DNA from: SAR324 cluster bacterium JCVI-SC AAA005
Lineage (GTDB): Bacteria > SAR324 > NAC60-12
Assembly (NCBI GenBank): GCA_000224765.2
Contig: AGAU01000083.1
Coordinates: 43,424 to 107,423, forward strand
Reading direction: 5' to 3'
Length of the DNA: 64,000 bases
Shown in pieces: positions 62,706-64,000 of this stretch; the first letter of the stretch is position 1, and each line of letters begins with the position of its first letter. Below the pieces are notes generated by a model. That model made no database searches and was not told where the DNA came from. It saw only the letters and a list, made by a program, of their open reading frames with translations. A program made the position numbers and the translations under genes.

Positions 62706-63200
62706 TCAATTAGATTGCAGTTCATAATGCAGGTTCCGAAACTCCCGTATTATCTTGTGCTGTGAGTCCATAAAGACCAGCGGCTTGCAGTGCTGGTGGG
62801 ACTCACGAATCTTGATGGACGACGAGAGTTTTGTTTCTAGAGCAGGCAGTTTTTCAGCCAGCATTTCCTCAAGCAGTTGGGGTGGTAATCGGACTCGTGG
62901 CTGAAACTGGTTAGCCACAATCCCATCCACCTCTAGCTGCTGATTGTGATCCAAGCTGATTTCGCAGACTTGTTGCAACAGGGTGTACAGCACCTGACGC
63001 GAGAAAGCATCACAATCGAAAGGAATCAAACAACGCTCAGATGCAATCAAAGCAGATCTAGTGTAGAAATCCCAAGCTGGTGGGGTATTCAGAAAAATTT
63101 CATCCTACTCCGATAACCACAACAAGAGTTCTCTCAATTTAAACATCTTGTAGTACATCTCCAGCTTCGCTTGTAATTCCTCCAACTCTGGATAGGAGTG
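62706..63200 (-). pseudogene. ParA/Soj-type ATPase remnant (C-terminal half)
   Basis: Minus-strand sequence from about 63200 encodes ELEELQAKLEMYYKMFKL, then LSE, an in-frame TAG (63109-63111), DEIFLNTPPAWDFYTRSALI (Walker B region) and, to 62706, the C-terminal part with SERCLIPFDCDAFSRQ, GIVANQFQPR and LSSSIKIRESHQH. This matches ParA-type partition ATPases. The N-terminal P-loop half is not found upstream; a different frame with a lipobox-like stretch (LIASMIGC, 63280-63320) occupies that place. The gene is truncated and interrupted and so is inactive. Confidence 0.7.
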
Positions 63201-63495
63201 CAAAACATAGGGCCTTGTAAATGGAGAGGGATGAATGCAAGCCCTGGGTCTACCTGTTCTAGTTGTGAAGTGCAACCAATCATTGAAGCAATCAAAACCA
63301 TTAGGAAAAAAATTCTTTTCCAGATCGACTCAACAGGTAGTGTGGAGAATTGCCATGTGTATACAGATCCACAAGCAAAACTCACTTCTTCCCCTGGGTA
63401 GCAATTGCTGCAAGATTGCTGGCAATAGTGGACTTGCAAACTCCACCTTCCAATTATAAACGACGTGACGCATTTACAAACTCAGCTTGACAAAC

Positions 63496-64000
63496 TCAGC
63501 GGTAGTATTCACGAACATCCAGTGGTTGGGAATCTGGGAGAGGCAGGCGAGACTGTAGAACACGTTGAAAGAGTTGAGTACCCTGCTGTAGCAATCGCTC
63601 TAGTGGTTTACGCTCTTCGACAGTAGAAATCTCAATCACATCAAAGCTTTCTTCCATCTTACTGTGCAGATAATCATCACTCGTCGACAGTTCGTCCACT
63701 AATTTCAGCTCCAAGGCTTTTGATGCCAACCAATATTCACCTGTAGCCACTTGCTCAATATCCAAGCCTTCTCGGTATTGTGTGACGTGGTCCTTAAAGG
63801 CCTGATGAATTGCAGACAGGTCCGCTTGGAATTTTTCACGTGCTTCCTCTGTCACTTCAGCAAAAGGGGTCACTGTGCGCTTGTATTCACCTGCGGTGAA
63901 GAGGTAGTAGTCAATTTCATTACGCTGAAGGACACGATGAAAATTTGGCACACTCGCTACAACGCCAATCGAACCCAGAAAAGCGAAAGGAGCTGCAATG
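63496..64000 (-). CDS. sohB: Signal-peptide-peptidase-family protease SohB (C-terminal part; cut by window edge)
   Basis: The frame is open to the window end, so only the C-terminal 167 residues are seen. APFAFLGSIGVVASVPNFHR, NEIDYYLFTAGEYKRT (with the catalytic-dyad Lys in GEYKRT), LDIEQVATGEYWLASKALEL and KLVDELSTSDDYL match the S49 family SohB/SppA group. The nucleophile Ser lies upstream, beyond the window. An inner-membrane protease that degrades leftover signal peptides or misfolded membrane proteins. The C-terminus ends LDVREYYR. A broken parA lies between it and pheT. Confidence 0.88.
   Translation of the reverse strand, partial: IAAPFAFLGSIGVVASVPNFHRVLQRNEIDYYLFTAGEYKRTVTPFAEVTEEAREKFQADLSAIHQAFKDHVTQYREGLDIEQVATGEYWLASKALELKLVDELSTSDDYLHSKMEESFDVIEISTVEERKPLERLLQQGTQLFQRVLQSRLPLPDSQPLDVREYYR

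Noticed and set aside
63134..63439. 101-codon minus-strand frame with lipobox-like stretch
   Set aside because: Overlaps the parA remnant in another frame and has no ribosome site. The lipobox resemblance (SMIGC) alone is not enough to call a lipoprotein.

Overview
The window is 64 kb of a Gram-negative bacterial chromosome. Lipoprotein signal peptides, an outer-membrane-barrel-like protein, RNase P RNA and a tRNA-Pro with encoded CCA support this. Many 2-oxoglutarate (2OG) oxygenases, an orphan molybdenum hydroxylase, PilZ proteins, polar-amino-acid ABC uptake genes and repeated exported pentapeptide-repeat proteins (PRPs) suggest a marine, metabolically flexible proteobacterium-like lineage. 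SAR324/Lambdaproteobacteria is my best guess, but it is inference only.

Layout. 0-8.4 kb: a heterodimeric ABC exporter (first subunit cut by the window edge), then a catabolic run of tartrate/malate-type dehydrogenase, malonyl-CoA synthetase, zinc alcohol dehydrogenase and an enolase-superfamily dehydratase, interrupted by a broken PRP gene. 8.6-15.7 kb: two tiny tandem lipoprotein genes, an M48 lipoprotein protease, an orphan Mo-hydroxylase large subunit, a secreted Cys-containing protein and a membrane tandem-PilZ protein. 15.7-27 kb: small unknown genes, a PhyH dioxygenase, a double NTF2-like protein and a sulfotransferase. Next comes a seven-gene minus-strand operon (Fe/2OG oxygenase, ABC permease, binding protein, permease, ATPase, PhnZ-like HD oxygenase, AhpD-like protein) with a palindromic operator candidate in front and two internal hairpins. 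It looks like an uptake-and-oxidation system for a small amino or phosphonate-type compound.

27-45.3 kb is accessory and eroded. It holds an aldo/keto reductase pseudogene, PRP genes, a cysteine synthase, MATE pumps, a tightly overlapping three-gene operon (M19-like protein, 556-aa unknown, DUF3726), a frameshifted phosphodiesterase, an AT-rich island with minute genes, an sdaA with two internal stops and a frameshifted lone sugar-permease gene.

45.3-64 kb returns to more ordinary genes: OsmC, MATE, MFS, a large esterase-like hydrolase, tRNA-Pro, fucose synthase, a CBS/DUF21 protein, rnpB, a MinD-like ATPase, trmL, ddl, a cysteine synthase, a LolD-like ATPase, pheT (without pheS), a parA remnant and the end of sohB.

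Two themes stand out. Six loci encode one PRP family with a cysteine-bearing N-terminal cap and a conserved C-terminal Pro-Asp-Gly...Cys tail. At least seven genes are interrupted by single-base homopolymer indels or in-frame stops, meaning either active gene decay or residual assembly errors. No CRISPR array, rRNA or intact insertion sequence was seen.
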